NCBI GenBank assembly: GCA_012934845.2
Contig: WNNJ02003005.1
Location: forward strand, 62,001-126,000
DNA: 64,000 nt
Origin: Pomphorhynchus laevis
Lineage: Eukaryota; Acanthocephala; Palaeacanthocephala; Echinorhynchida; Pomphorhynchidae
Direction of reading: 5' to 3'
Part shown: positions 1 to 11,089 of the stretch, one piece after another
Position numbering within the stretch: the stretch's first letter is position 1
Layout of the letters: each line of letters starts with the position of its first letter
Translations under genes and position numbers: made by a program
The notes under the pieces: model-generated
The model's database searches: none
Seen by the model: only the letters and a program-made list of their open reading frames with translations
What the model was told of the DNA's origin: nothing

Positions 1-14
1 GTCTTTTTAATATA

Positions 15-181
15 TCACAAGGCAGCCGAAACGACTGATGATAGTTCACCCTACTGCCGGCTACCATCAGCTCGTCTAAGAGTGATAATGAAGTCTGCTC
101 TGCATTTAATCGAACTCCGCTTTTTGGCAACATTTACAATTATGAAACTGAAGCTTATTAGCTCCCGGAGCACAGTTTAAA
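15..181 (+). repeat. Family B repeat fragment with hammerhead-like motif
   Basis: This is a partial, diverged copy of the 358-bp repeat found in tandem at 51213-52046. It keeps GGCAGCCGAAAC at 21-32 and a downstream CTACCATCAG, but lacks the CUGAUGA core, which has been lost between CCCTACTG and CCGG. The ribozyme is therefore probably dead in this copy. Confidence 0.7.
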
Positions 182-440
182 ACTATATGTTATAAAATTA
201 CATATTTCTTATATAATGCGTTTTATAAAGCGTATTATATATAAAAGATAGAGATAAACGCATTCCTTGTGTAATCCTGTGATAAATTCAGTGCCTTCGT
301 AATCAACGGATACGCATTTGTGCCTTATAAAGAATAACTAGTAGGTCCGCACACGCAACAAACCAGTAAAAACGCTTTATACACCTAAGCTTCGTCTAGC
401 ATCGTGAGGAATTGCTGGTGTCTTTACAGTTATCACAAAA

Positions 441-515
441 GCAGTCGAAACGCACCGCTAACCACGTCACCCGACTGACGATGACTGCTGGGTGGTTAGT
501 AACCTCTCGGAGTGA
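441..515 (+). ncRNA. Hammerhead-like ribozyme motif, family A unit 1
   Basis: Core strings present are GAAA (447-450) and CUGACGA (474-480). Helix I pairs UCACCCGA just before CUGACGA with UCGG-A-GUGA (507-515). Helix II pairs GCAGUC before GAAA with GACUGC after the core. Helix III is CUAACCAC with GUGGUUAG, although its core-proximal pairs are weak. The likely cleavage site is CUC just before UCGG. The strand order is GAAA strand, CUGANGA strand, cleavage strand, which is opposite in cyclic sense to the standard hammerhead. Confidence 0.65.
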
Positions 516-830
516 TACATTAGGCTGACGGAGCTGATGATCGAAATTTAGTTATTTAGCAGTAAATATGGATTAAAAATCAATCGAAGTCAATTTTGGC
601 TCCTGTACCACAGTTTCAAGCGATTTTTCGCACTAACAATTTATAAAAAACGCATTCCTTGTGTAATCCTGTGATAAATTCAGTGTCCTCGTAACCAACG
701 GATACGCATTTGTGCCTTATAAAGAACAACTAGAAGGTCCGCACACGCAACAAACCAGTAAAAACGCTTTATACACCTAAGCTTCGTCTAGCATCGTGAT
801 GATGCTGGTGTCTTTACAATTATCACAAAA

Positions 831-905
831 GTAGTCAAAACGCACCGCTAACCACTTCACTCGACTGACGATGACTGCTGGGTGGTTAGTAACCTCTCGA
901 AGTGA
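831..905 (+). ncRNA. Hammerhead-like motif, family A unit 2, degraded core
   Basis: This has the same architecture as unit 1. Helix I has changed to UCACUCGA with UCGA-A-GUGA, a C-to-U change on one side matched by G-to-A on the other, so pairing is kept. The GAAA box has become CAAAA (G12 lost), and the GUC in the loop is now UUC. The core is probably inactive in this unit, while its helix still shows covariation. Confidence 0.6.
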
Positions 906-1044
906 TACATTAGACTGATGGAGCTTACGTTCGAAGTCCAGTTTTTTAGCAGCAAATATGGATTAAAAATCAATCGAAGTCAATTTTGGCTTCTGGACCA
1001 CAGTTTCAAGCGATTTTTCGCACTAACAATATATATTTATTTCT

Positions 1045-1544
1045 TTATGAGATCATGAAGATCGATTGAAATCGGGACTGGCGATCCTATTAAGGATGCT
1101 TAATTATCTATTGAATAGTTGATAGGTCACACAAGGTGACTTTCGCTTTGAAAACCAGCTACATAATTTTTAATGATTTCCAATTCCATACACCCTGACT
1201 ACTAGCGGCACCATAGCCACAGCCGTTTTCGCCCGATTTTTGCCAAAAATTGGTAGCCCCGGTCTCATCAGAAGGCTGATTACCAACTCCTCTTTTTTAA
1301 AATTTGACTCATTCAAAATTCAAGCTGCCGCTCTACGTACTAGGCTTGCGCTCTTCACTGCTAGTCCACGAATCCAGGATTATCATATTTCTCACACAGC
1401 TTATGATACCTTCCATCATGATCTCTAGAAACTACATTGTCCGAGATGCTTTTTGGCATTTTATTATAGATTGTTCGGTATGAGATTATGAAGGTCGATT
1501 GAAATAAATCGGGACAGGTTATTCTGGTCTTTAAAAAAGATTTA
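1045..1544 (-). repeat. Family C tandem repeat, one unit plus start of a second
   Basis: The string GAGATCATGAAGATCGATTG near 1050 recurs in diverged form near 1482, about 430 bp later, so this is a tandem repeat. The second unit is cut by LINE D1, and family C sequence resumes at 5371. Other copies lie at 58680-59345 and 59665-59790. There is no ORF of note. The strand given is that of the ribozyme-like motif. Confidence 0.7.
1195..1290 (-). ncRNA. Hammerhead-like core in family C, standard strand order
   Basis: On the - strand CUGAUGA (complement of 1265-1271) is followed by GACCG, a 25-nt loop, then CGGGC and GAAA, in the usual order. Helix II pairs GACCG with CGGGC (4 of 5). After GAA, AACGGC can pair with GCCGCU (one mismatch) to give helix III, followed by A as the cleavage nucleotide. 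Helix I is not convincing. The copy at 59085-59185 has a better helix II. Confidence 0.45.
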
Positions 1545-1576
1545 TTTTAACGTGGCAAATGCGTGCCAGCGCACGC

Positions 1577-4307
1577 TTACATGACCACAACAAAACAAAA
1601 CTGAAAATCATGTGTCTTGGAGTAATTAGGAACGTGGAGTAAGAGGGTATGACCGGAACGGAGCGATAGCGAGGTGAAGCGAGTGTCGTCTAAGAAAGGA
1701 AAGTTGATGAACGATGGGGAGCCGACAGCGATGAGACGAAAAGTTACGAGAAGAAGGCGGAGTTTGATGCGGATGTGGATGGTGGGCCAGGAGAGTTGGG
1801 CAAAATATGTGGATGTGTGGTCGAAGCGACGGAGACGAAAGAGCACTCGAACGGCGGTGTTGATTATTCGTTGTAGGGGTAGGATGATGGATTTTGGAGA
1901 ATTGGCGAAAAGGCTAAGGCAGTAATCGATTTTAGGGAAAAGAAGCGATGAAAAAAGAGACATACAAAAACGGAAGTTGATAAGGGGGCGGATACGGCGG
2001 ATGTCACGGAGAATTAAGTTAGATGAGCGGACCTTGTCACGGACGAAGGGTTTAAGGGAAAGATGATCATCGAAATGGAAGCCTAAGAAAGTAAGATTGT
2101 GGACTATGGGGATGATCGATGAGGCAAAAGATACAGTGGGAGGAGATATGTTTGGTTTACGGAGAATGATCCACATTATTTTGGACTTTTCGGGGTTTAG
2201 AACGAGATGGAGATTGAAGAGACGTTTGTAGATAGAAGAAAGACAGTTGGAGGCAGAAATGCCGATATCGTGTATGCGATGTGCGGTTGCATGAGCATAG
2301 ATGAGGATGTCATCTGCGTATTGCATGACGTTAAAGGAGTAAAGTTTGATAGACGGAGAGAGATCGCCAAGCAGAAGAGAGAAAAGCAGGGGACCTAGGA
2401 CTGAACCTTATGGGACCCCGCAAAATATAGGGATAAGAGGGGAGGATGATGAATTAGAACAGACGCGAAAGAACGGTCGGATAGATATGAGGCAAACCAT
2501 GCTACGGAGGAGGAAGAAAATCCGTAATCATAACGAAGGCGAGAAAGGAGGACGGAGTGGTCGACAATGTCGAATGCGGAGGAGAGGTCGAGGGAGATGA
2601 GAACACTATATAGAGCCTTGTCTCGAGAAATGAGTAAGTCGTTGTACACTTTTATGCATGCGATTTCTGTGGAGTGATTAGAGCGGAAAGCGGATTGGAA
2701 AGGAGGGTACAGATTGGATGAGGAGAGATAAGCGTTGATCTGTATTAAGATAAGGCGTTCTAAGAGCTTAGAAAGAGTAGGTAGTAGTGAAATGGGGCGA
2801 TAGCTAGAAGGAAGGGAGGGGTCGAGCGATTGTTTCTTAAGGAGGGACGAACGATTGCGGATTTCCAGTGTGAAGGGAAGATACGACTGCGGATATACGA
2901 GTTAAACAAGGTTGTGAGAAATGGGGATATCGATGAGCATATAGATTTTAATATGTGAGTAGGCAGGGGATCGGCAGGTGAGGTTTTGTTGGGCAAGGAC
3001 ATGATGACAGATGATACTTCTGTAGGTGAGACAGGGATAAGATGAAGAGTTCCGGAAGTATGAGGCTAGACTGGCAGAGTGGGATAGGATGGAGACCGGG
3101 GTGTGAGAGAGCAGCGTGGATACTTTAGTCTGGAGAAATGACGAATAATAATTGCATTGATGTTGCACGGCGAAGAGGAGCGATCAAGGATTGAGTTAAA
3201 AGTATGCCAGTGAGTCTTAGAGTTGAATGAAGTGATCAGTTTATGCTGCCAGAAGGAGTTGCATTAGGTACGTAGTAGGTTGAGATGATACTGGCGAAGA
3301 GCAAGATAGGAATAACTGAAAGACGGAGTGATCGAGCAAAAATCACGTCTGAGAGAGCGGTGATAGACTTGAAAAGCATGGCGGAGTCGACGCTTTGAGA
3401 ATAGGCATTGGATGTCAAACCATGGGGCACGGTGCAAGCGACGGTGTGGGTGAGACTTGAAGGGCAAGAGAATATCGAGAGTGGATGTGAGTTCAGAGTC
3501 GAAAAGAAAGGCGAGATCGTGAGGAGATGAATATGTTATTGTGGGATATGATAGAGACAATTTTAGTAAGGCAGAGCGGATAAGGGAGAGGTCAAGATTT
3601 CTCCAAAGGCGACGAAGGATTGTAGGTGTGTGAGGAGGGGTGTGGTTGTGAGTGAGATCAAGGGTGATAAGAAAGTGATCGGATATACCAGGATCAGAGA
3701 TGGACAGTGAGGTGTAGGCAGCAAAATGATCGGGGACAGCGATGATGTCGAGTGCCCAACCAAGTATATGCGTGGGGGGCAGTGTGGATTAGTTTGTAAT
3801 AGTAGTTGGATAGAATGTTGATGAACCTGATGGAATCCGTGAAAGAGGGGCGGTCTAGACGGATGTTAAAGTCGCCTAGAACAAGAGAAGGGATTGTGTG
3901 ATCGGGTTAGAATAACGACAAGTGAGCAATTCAAAAGAGCAAGGACTGAAAGGGGGATTGATTTCGCGAAGAGACGCGAGGTGACGCGCGAATGCGACAA
4001 TGCCGCTATGATTGGAGAATTTTGAAGGGCATGAGCTAAGGGGCCGGGTGGATTCGACTAGGGAGCAGCCGGCAGAAGGCAGACGGCGAATGGAAAGGTC
4101 GTCGGAATCTGATTGCCAGGATTCGGTGAGGCAGAAGAGATCGATGGATTCCTTGGTGAATAGGTTGAGGATCATACCGGATTTATTGAGAATAGATCTA
4201 GTGTTGAGGAGACCGAGGCGGAAGCCGTGTGTTGTGGCATAGAGTCTAGTGGAGAAGACACATAGGAGAGATGGAGCGCCATCGAATTTTTGGACGGGTG
4301 TGGACAA
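1577..4307 (-). pseudogene. D1 ORF2 remnant (AP endonuclease and reverse transcriptase)
   Basis: The endonuclease start reads LLNTRSILNKSGMILNLF followed by a TESW motif, as in D2. The RT region shows SLDLSSAFDIVDHSVLLSRL and then MQYADDILIYAH, which contains the catalytic YADD. The C-terminal part (2326-1577) is one long frame of 249 codons. At least four frameshifts or stops break the reading frame, so it is not functional. Confidence 0.8.
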
Positions 4308-5210
4308 CTTGAAAATTTCCGTCTATGTTACGGAAGGAGTGTGATGTTTCGCCGTTTTCCTCGCGACGGCGTTTTTCGATGCGGGCTGAAGAGTTTTGAG
4401 CAATTTCAGAAGGGGCGCGATCGGAGAAAATTAGAGTGGTTGAATATGACATGAGTTTAAATCGTTGAGAGAGGACAGAAGACTCGTGAGAGCGATGCTT
4501 GAAAACAATATTTAGCAGAGGGGGCTGGGAAGGATTAGATTGAGAAGATTTATTTGAACGGATGAATGCGACAGGAGAAATGTCCTTGAAAAAGGATGGT
4601 TTATCCGCAAGAACAATAGACGAGAGGATGGATCTGAAGGCGGAAACATCGTGGTCCAGACGTGCTTGTGGAGATAAGGAGTTAGAAGGCGTGATATTAG
4701 TAACAATGACGCAACGATCGCGAGAAGCAAAGCGCTTCCGTAAAGGAGGACGACTGACGTGAGTAGGTGAGATCACGATAGAAGAGCTGACAGTTGATGA
4801 TTTGGAGGGATTTGGTTAGACGACGGGGGCATAGAGGATAATGATAATAAAGAGGGTGGCAAGCGATGTGAGGAAATGTTATGAGTGGAAGGATAGCGGA
4901 GGTTGATGAATGTGATTTTGATTGATAGATGCAAGTTATTGAGAAACGAGACGGGAAGGACGGGACGTGGGGTGTCGGGGAGTGAAGATGACATGGAATG
5001 GGAAGTGTATATGGTGGCAGGGTCGGTGGGTGGAGAAAGGACATTAGAAACGACGGGGGTAGTTTGAGTTGACGTGTTGGATGTTGATATGTGCTTATTG
5101 GAAAGGTTGCAGATTAGTTTGTTGGCACAAAAACCACATACAAAGTCTTCTTTAGCCTTATTCGTTCGCAGGCGATTGTTGTCCAGACGCTGCAGTCGTG
5201 TATCGAGCAT
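4246..5210 (-). pseudogene. D1 ORF1 remnant (PHD-like and RRM-like parts)
   Basis: Frames at 5210-4773, 5044-4697 and 4776-4246 together parallel the intact 458-residue ORF1 of D2. Shared pieces include DFVCGFCANKL near the start, RPPLRKRFASRDRCVIVTNI in the middle and the ending FQVVHTRPKIRWRSISP. At least two frameshifts separate the pieces. It overlaps the start of ORF2 slightly, as in D2. Confidence 0.75.
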
Positions 5211-5370
5211 TGTACTTGCAGTTGTCCATATTTTGTGTCAGTCTTAGTTGTTTTCTTACGTCCTCCCATAAATTCTAAAAATTCTGCAAAAGGAGCGAGT
5301 GGAACTGGACTGATCTGGAACTGGATTGATTGTAAGCACTTAATATAACCAAGACAAATTTCATTTTGTT

Positions 5371-5625
5371 ATTGATGCTTAATTATCCATTGAATAGCTG
5401 GTAGGTCACATAAGGTTACTTCGCTTTGAGAACCAGCTACAGAATACTTCTTTCATGACTTCCATACACCGTTTTCGTTTCGGGCAAAACGAAAACGGCT
5501 GTAGCAATGGTGCCGTTAGCAGTCAGGGTGTTTGAAATTGGAAGTCATGATGGAATAATTCTGTAGCTGGTTTTCAAAGCGAAAGTCACGTTGTGTGATG
5601 ACCTAGCAACGATTCCATATATAGT
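5371..5625. repeat. Family C repeat fragment, inverted arms
   Basis: Two arms of about 75 bp face each other. The left reads GGTCACATAAGGTTACTTCG and the right ends CGAAAGTCACGTTGTGTGA. They enclose a short CGTTTTCG...CGAAAACG centre. The left arm continues the family C unit cut by D1. The right arm holds the helix-III part of the family C ribozyme-like motif (AACGGC with GCCGTT) but not its CUGANGA box. The fold-back may come from two opposed copies with a deletion between them. Confidence 0.65.
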
Positions 5626-5815
5626 GTTATATTTAGTGTAGTGTTATTATATAGTGTTATTTAATATGTTGTTATATTAAATAAAGTTTTATATTTCGTG
5701 CTAAGATGACTGAAAACTATTGCACCTACATTTTTGAACGTTTTTACAAAATATATGTGCTATTAATTTTTTGAAAATATCCATTTTGTTTCTTTTAAAT
5801 AATTAGTTATAGAAT
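5626..5815. other. AT-rich spacer
   Basis: It has runs such as TAGTGTTATATTTAGTGTAG and no reading frame or repeat that I recognise, apart from a short TATAGTGTTAT periodicity. Confidence 0.4.
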
Positions 5816-6650
5816 GGAAAACAGAAACGACCATTTATTCGATAAAAAACTTAGTTCAACATTTCAATGGCTGCTGCTATCATCAGGAACTTGTTCCACA
5901 ATACGCAAAAGTTTCTTATAGTGATATAGAACGAGTGAACAAATATAAGGACTTGGGAGTGTGGATAAACAGTGATTTGAGTACCGTCACACATACTGAA
6001 CATGCTTGTTCAAATGCGTTGGGGATAATCGGTCAACTTCGACGCACTTTCATTGCACTCAATCAATTTGCCCTACGTCCGCTAATCTTTGCTCATGTGT
6101 TGAGCCGTCTTCTATATGCTGCGCCGTGTGTGTATCCCCAAAATTCAAAAGAACATATTAGTTCAGAGAGGGTACTTCATAGAGCTACCAAGCTAGCACC
6201 GCAACTGAAATTTTTGTCGTACCCTGATCGATTAAAAGCACTTAGACTTGAGACTGTCACGTGGACCCGCCGGTACATCGATATGAGTATGGTCTGGCAA
6301 ATTCTTAATGATTTGGATCATCCACTTCGAGATTGTCTTCATTTGCGCTCATCCAATATCCTCCGAGGCCATGGTTTAACCCTGCGACGTGAAAGGATAA
6401 GAAAATCACGAGCTGTCCAATTTGATCGGCGAGTTGTATCTCTGTGGAATAGGCTTGGAGAGTCAACAGTGTGCAGTAGCAATATCAACGAATTCAAAAA
6501 GAAATTACGGATGGAGGATGCCATGGGGAAAGCTGCTTTTCCGTATTTGTGATACTTTTATTATATTTTCTTTTTTTCTGCAGTGAACCAGCCAATTAAG
6601 CCATGCTTTTATGTGCTGTTGAAACATTAATAATAATAAAGTTTTATCGT
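5815..6650 (+). mobile_element. LINE F: 5'-truncated non-LTR element, C-terminal RT fragment
   Basis: A 205-codon frame (5935-6552) holds the region downstream of the RT catalytic core: KYKDLGVWINSDLSTVTHTE, then VLHRATKLAPQL and RYIDMSMVWQILN. This order is typical of the last third of CR1-like and related LINE ORF2 proteins. The frame ends KAAFPYL with a stop at 6552, followed by a short 3' UTR and a run of AATAATAATAAAG, which looks like a simple-repeat LINE tail. The RT catalytic motifs are absent because of 5' truncation. It is unrelated to the D and E families nearby. The left edge is uncertain. Confidence 0.7.
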
Positions 6651-6779
6651 TAAAAAACAAAATCCTATACAAGAAACTATCACATCAAATAATAAAGAAT
6701 TTCTTAAATTAATAACTTAGCAACCACTAAAAATACTAAAAAATTCGAGATCGATAACGAAAATCAAAATGATTAGTCT

Positions 6780-9300
6780 TCACGATATTGTCACAGCCTC
6801 AGGCCCAGTCTTTGCTCTGGGGGATGTCCTCTTGAGAATAAGACTAATCCCGATATAGCCCAAGTACCCCAGAGGCGCACTTGGGTTTTCCCATTCAATG
6901 ACAGGTGTTGAGCAAGTTTCAGGGCCACCTAGCTCTCTTCAGAATACGTTTAAGTCTATCCAGGTCAGCTTTCGTTGACCAATTCACTGTAATGGTGAAC
7001 CCCAGATATTTTACTCGATTTGTAAAGGTAGGGAGTGGTTGATTAGTCAAAATGAAAGATAGAGCGGAGAGTGCTAGTCTCTTTAATTTTTTTGTCGCAG
7101 GGGCGCCATGAAAGACAACCACCTGCGATTTGGATGAATTAAGAATAAGATTGGATGAGGGTAACTGATATTTTAATCTTAATAAGAAACGGCTAATGTT
7201 CGAGTACATCTTTGCACCTGCGTATAGAAAACAGGGCTGTGGTATCATCAGCGTATTCCACAATATGTTGATCGCGTTTAAATTTTTTGTAGAGTTCAAT
7301 ATAGGCAGCAAGATACAAGATTGGAGAAAGTCGGGAACTTTGAGGCACACCTGTAATATGATAGAACTGACGTGCATCAGGGTCGTCTTCATAGTAGAAC
7401 CGCTTGGCATACAGTAATATCTCCACCCTGTTAACAATTCTCGAGGCAACCTGTGGGACCTGAGATAGGAGATAACAAAAATAATGGAAATGCGGTCAAA
7501 TGCAGCAGAAAAGTCAAGGAAAACAACCACGGCTAGTTGATGGCTATTATCCCGACAATACTGATGCACTTCACCTATTGTTGAATGGACCGAGCGTCTT
7601 TTGACAACCCATGAAAACTCGGTGGGATCAAATTACTCCTACTTAAATGGTCACGGATTCTACGCGTAAGCGCTTTTTCGTAGATGGAGATGAGGGAGTT
7701 TTGAATCGAAATGGGCCGCAGATCTTTGGTGAGGCTAAAAGCATTGTGATGTCCACTTCTCTTCTTTGTTCGGCTGTCAAAAGCTGACAGACCCGAGAAG
7801 ATAGTGGAGCGACGGATTTAGAGATGCCTGGAACCAGGAGTTAAGGATATCTGTAACAGTTAAGTCCCTGCTCCTGAAGTCACCCAAGGCGGGATTGGTT
7901 GGGTGATTGAGTGTCACCATAATTAAGTAGGAATAGTGACTCCTTTAAAACACTTTCGAGGCCTATACTACCAATCCAGCCTAAAGCTCTATCCTTCCAG
8001 CAGACAAACTTTTCCTTCTTGAATATCTTCCAGCAGGAAGACTGAGAAGGGTTAAGGTGAGCAATGCTCGCCCTATCCCTGCTCAGCTGGAATCTATATC
8101 TAGAGCTCCAGTATTCTTTCGAGAGGGCCTGTTTGGCGGAAACAGAGAGATTGAGAAGGTGTAGCATTTTAGCCAAGACCTTGAGTTTTCTTGGAGTGGG
8201 ATTGTAAATACGACTTTCATAGGTAGTCGTTAGCAACGCGGTAGCTTTCGATGAGAGGTATGAATTAAATTCGGTTGAATTCTCATTACCAATTCTGGAA
8301 AAGAGTTGGATATCTGCCTGAAATAAAGCCCTTCTGATGGGTTCAAAGTAAAACCTACTTCTAAGCAACTTATCTTCCTATATCCGCCAACGAATTAGGT
8401 CATGAGAGGTGGTCTGATGTTGTCTTGACTGCTCCGTGCAGATGGGTTTCAACATCCACATCTTATGAAAAAGTAATATGTCGAGGAGAGAATTTGTTGT
8501 TGAGCAATGAAAGGTGGGGAAGGTGGTTTGTGAATAAGATAGTCGTTCCTGGTTCTGCGGTTTGCTGCATCAATCCAACGACAAGTTCTGTCGTTAAAAT
8601 CACCAAGTAACATGCCATAGCCACTACCCAAAATACGATCTAGGAGGTCACGGTTCTTGTGAATCTCTCCTTGACGAATGTAGATATTGGCTATACTGAT
8701 GCGCTTACCGTTTTTCAGAGTGATATAGCTAAACAAGACAGGGTTTTACAAGAGTAGTTTAACAGGAAGGAATATCTTACGGAGCATTTAACTAGGGTCA
8801 GAAGACCTTGAGAGTAAGAAGAGTGGGGAGGGGTTATATACGTAGAGAAGTGTGTGTAAATATGCTTTGGGATAAATCGGGTAATGTCTTGGGGGCCGGA
8901 TAGATCGCTTATCCTGAAGGACTATAACATCTGCATCTCGACCAGATAGAAGCCTAAGGGTAGAATCACCTCCCGTATTCCACTGAATTCAGTGAAAAAG
9001 GCTCTTGAGTACTTCCCATTGCGTTTATGTAGCCGGAGTGGGACGACTTTCGCCTAGTCAGAAACAGAAGCAGAAAGGTCGCCTTTCTCACCTCCTATTC
9101 TAACACGTGAAGACATTTGCCTACGGGCGTTATCTTCATTTCCCTGTGATGCTATTGCCCAAAACTGCCTCTGTTGATTCTTACACACCAGCTTTTTTAA
9201 CGCTACAAACTGAGTTGATCCATTTATCTTCTTAGATTTGGGTAATTTTTTCTTATTACTCGGGATAACAACTGGGGGAGACCGAATGGATCCCAATTAA
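6780..9300 (-). mobile_element. LINE E4: gag/EN/RT non-LTR element, decayed
   Basis: This copy of the E family lies on the - strand. RT pieces lie at 7569-6919 (VVFLDFSAAFDRISIIFVIS) and 7426-7193 (VEYADDTTALF), the EN-RT linker at 8368-7880, endonuclease at 8736-8449 (ANIYIRQGEIHKNRDLL, then GDFNDR), and the end of ORF1 at 9296-9054. Several frameshifts break ORF2. The 5' end is lost at about 9300, where it abuts the truncated start of E3, which runs the other way. Confidence 0.8.
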
Positions 9301-9309
9301 AGCACGCTA

Positions 9310-11085
9310 CCGCATTGCTTCCGACAACCTATAAAGGTCGCATGTTTAGTCCTACACCGACAAAACTCAAGACCTTAGCGTATATGATTCGTTTTCCCAA
9401 TCTCTCTGCTTCTGCCAGGCAAGTTCTTTCGAAAGAATATTGAAGCACTAAATATAGGTTCCAACTGGGTAAGGATAGGGCAAGCATTGCTTCTCTTAAT
9501 CCTGCCCAGTCTTCCTTCTGGAAGATATTCAAGAAGGAAAAGTTTGTCTGTATGAAGGATAAGGCATTGGGTTGGATTTGTAATATAGGTCTTGATAAAG
9601 TTTTGGAGGAGTCACTATCCTTACATAATTATGGTGCCGCTCAATCTCCTCAGCCAATCCGCCTTGCGGAGACTTCAGAAGTAGGGATTTATCTGTCACA
9701 GATATCCTTAACTCTTGGGGGCCCTTTCCGGGCACATCCGAATCCGTCGCTCTACTCTCTTCTCGTGTCTGTCAGCTTTTGACAGCCGATCAAAGAAGAG
9801 AAGTGGCCGTAACAATGCTATTAGCCGCCCCATCTGATGTGGCCGGCATCAACATTAGTAGACGTATATTTCTACCTAAAAAATCCGGTCTCATGTCCTA
9901 AAGATCGGCGGCCCATATCGATTCAAAATTCCCTCGTATCGATTTACGAAAAAGCGCTTGCGCGTAGAATCCGCGATCATTTAAGTAGGCGAAATTTAAT
10001 CCCACCAAGTTTCCATGGGTTCGTCAAAGGTCGCTCGGTCCATTTAGCTGTAGGTGAAGTGCATCAGTTCTGTCAGGATAATATCCATCAACTTGCTGTG
10101 GCTGTTTTCCCTGATTTTTGTGCTGCATTTGACCGAATCTCCATTCCCTTTGTTATCTCTTCTCTAAGGTACCTCGAGCTGCCGGTGAGAATTGTAAACA
10201 GGGCTGAGATACTGTTGTACACCGAGCGATTCTTTTATGAGGAGGACCATGATGTGTGTCAGTTCTACCCTATTACGGGTGTGCCACAAGGATCCTTTCT
10301 TTCTCCTATCTTGTTTCTTGCTGCCTCCATTGAACTCTTTAAATTATTTAAACGCGAAAAACGTCTTGTAGTATACTCTTATGATACCACAGCCCTGTTC
10401 TCCGGACGTAGGTGTAAAGACGTAGTCTAGGACATCAAACGCTTCTTTTTAAGATTAAAAGACCAGTTACCCACGTCCAATCTTATTTTAAATTCCGCCA
10501 AATCGCAGGTGGTTGTCTTTCATGGCACCCCTGCAACAAAGTGAAAACTTAAGAGATTAGCACTCTCTGCCCTCTCCTCCATGTTGACTAATCATCCCCT
10601 CTCTGCCTTCACGAGTCGAGTAAAATACCTGGGGTTCACCGTTACGGTGAACTGGTCGGCGATAGCAGACCTGGATAGACTTAAACGTATCCTGAAGAGA
10701 GCTAGATGGGATCTGAAACGGGCCCAGCATCTGTCATTGAAAGGGAAAACTCAGGTGCGCTTCTGTGGCACTTGGGCTATCTCGGGATTAGTCTTCTTCT
10801 CTAAAGGACGTCCCCGAGAGCAAAGGCTAGGGTTTCTCAAGCTCTTCGTCTCTCGACTACCCAGCATAGTCCACCTCGATTGGACTCTTAGGGGGTGGGT
10901 GAAAGACTATGGGTGGTTCAGTGGAAGTCTTCATGGCCTGAGGCCATGAAGATGATGGAAGAAGTGGACAAGTTTTTCCGGAAGACGATGATTTCTGATT
11001 TCTGACGTCTCTTTTTTTCTATTTTTGTTTTAATTCTATTAAACCTATGGATTATTTTTGTTAAGAAAATCATTATTATTATAAT
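9310..11085 (+). mobile_element. LINE E3: 5'-truncated gag/EN/RT element
   Basis: It starts inside the EN-RT linker (GRMFSPTPTKLKTLAYMIRF) and runs to the 3' end. The RT frame 9837-10430 shows RPISIQNSLVSIYEKALARR, FCAAFDRISIPFV and GVPQGSFLSPIL, but the catalytic box is YSYDTTALF rather than YADD. A frameshift separates it from 10581-10949. The 3' UTR ends in an ATTATTATT-type tail near 11075. It lies head-to-head with E4. Confidence 0.8.
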
Positions 11086-11089
11086 TAAT

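Larger units (their letters stand above)
254..1035 (+). repeat. Family A tandem repeat, two units of about 390 bp
   Basis: Two consecutive units start with AACGCATTCCTTGTGTAATC (near 256 and 649) and end with GATTTTTCGCACTAACAAT. The units are about 95% alike by eye. There is no ORF. Each unit holds one hammerhead-like motif near its middle (441-515 and 831-905). Small non-coding tandem repeats with one ribozyme per unit are the hallmark of animal retrozymes, which are thought to move with help from Penelope-like elements. That assignment is inference; the tandem structure is seen directly. Confidence 0.85.
1545..5370 (-). mobile_element. LINE D1: old CR1/L2-like non-LTR retrotransposon
   Basis: This decayed copy of the D2 family lies on the - strand. 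The 5' end near 5325 has GGAACTGGACTGATCTGGAA, a short version of the 13-bp head repeats of D2. The 3' end carries a hairpin (GCGTGC, loop, GCACGC) followed by CATTTGCCACGTTAAAATAA. ORF1 and ORF2 can be followed over nearly full length but only in many short frames. The element sits inside a family C repeat, which continues on both sides. Confidence 0.85.

Noticed and set aside
1674-1925. Several Arg/Lys-rich + strand ORFs across D1 (also 2207-2600, 4012-4242, 4562-4762)
   Set aside because: They are antisense shadows of the LINE coding strand.
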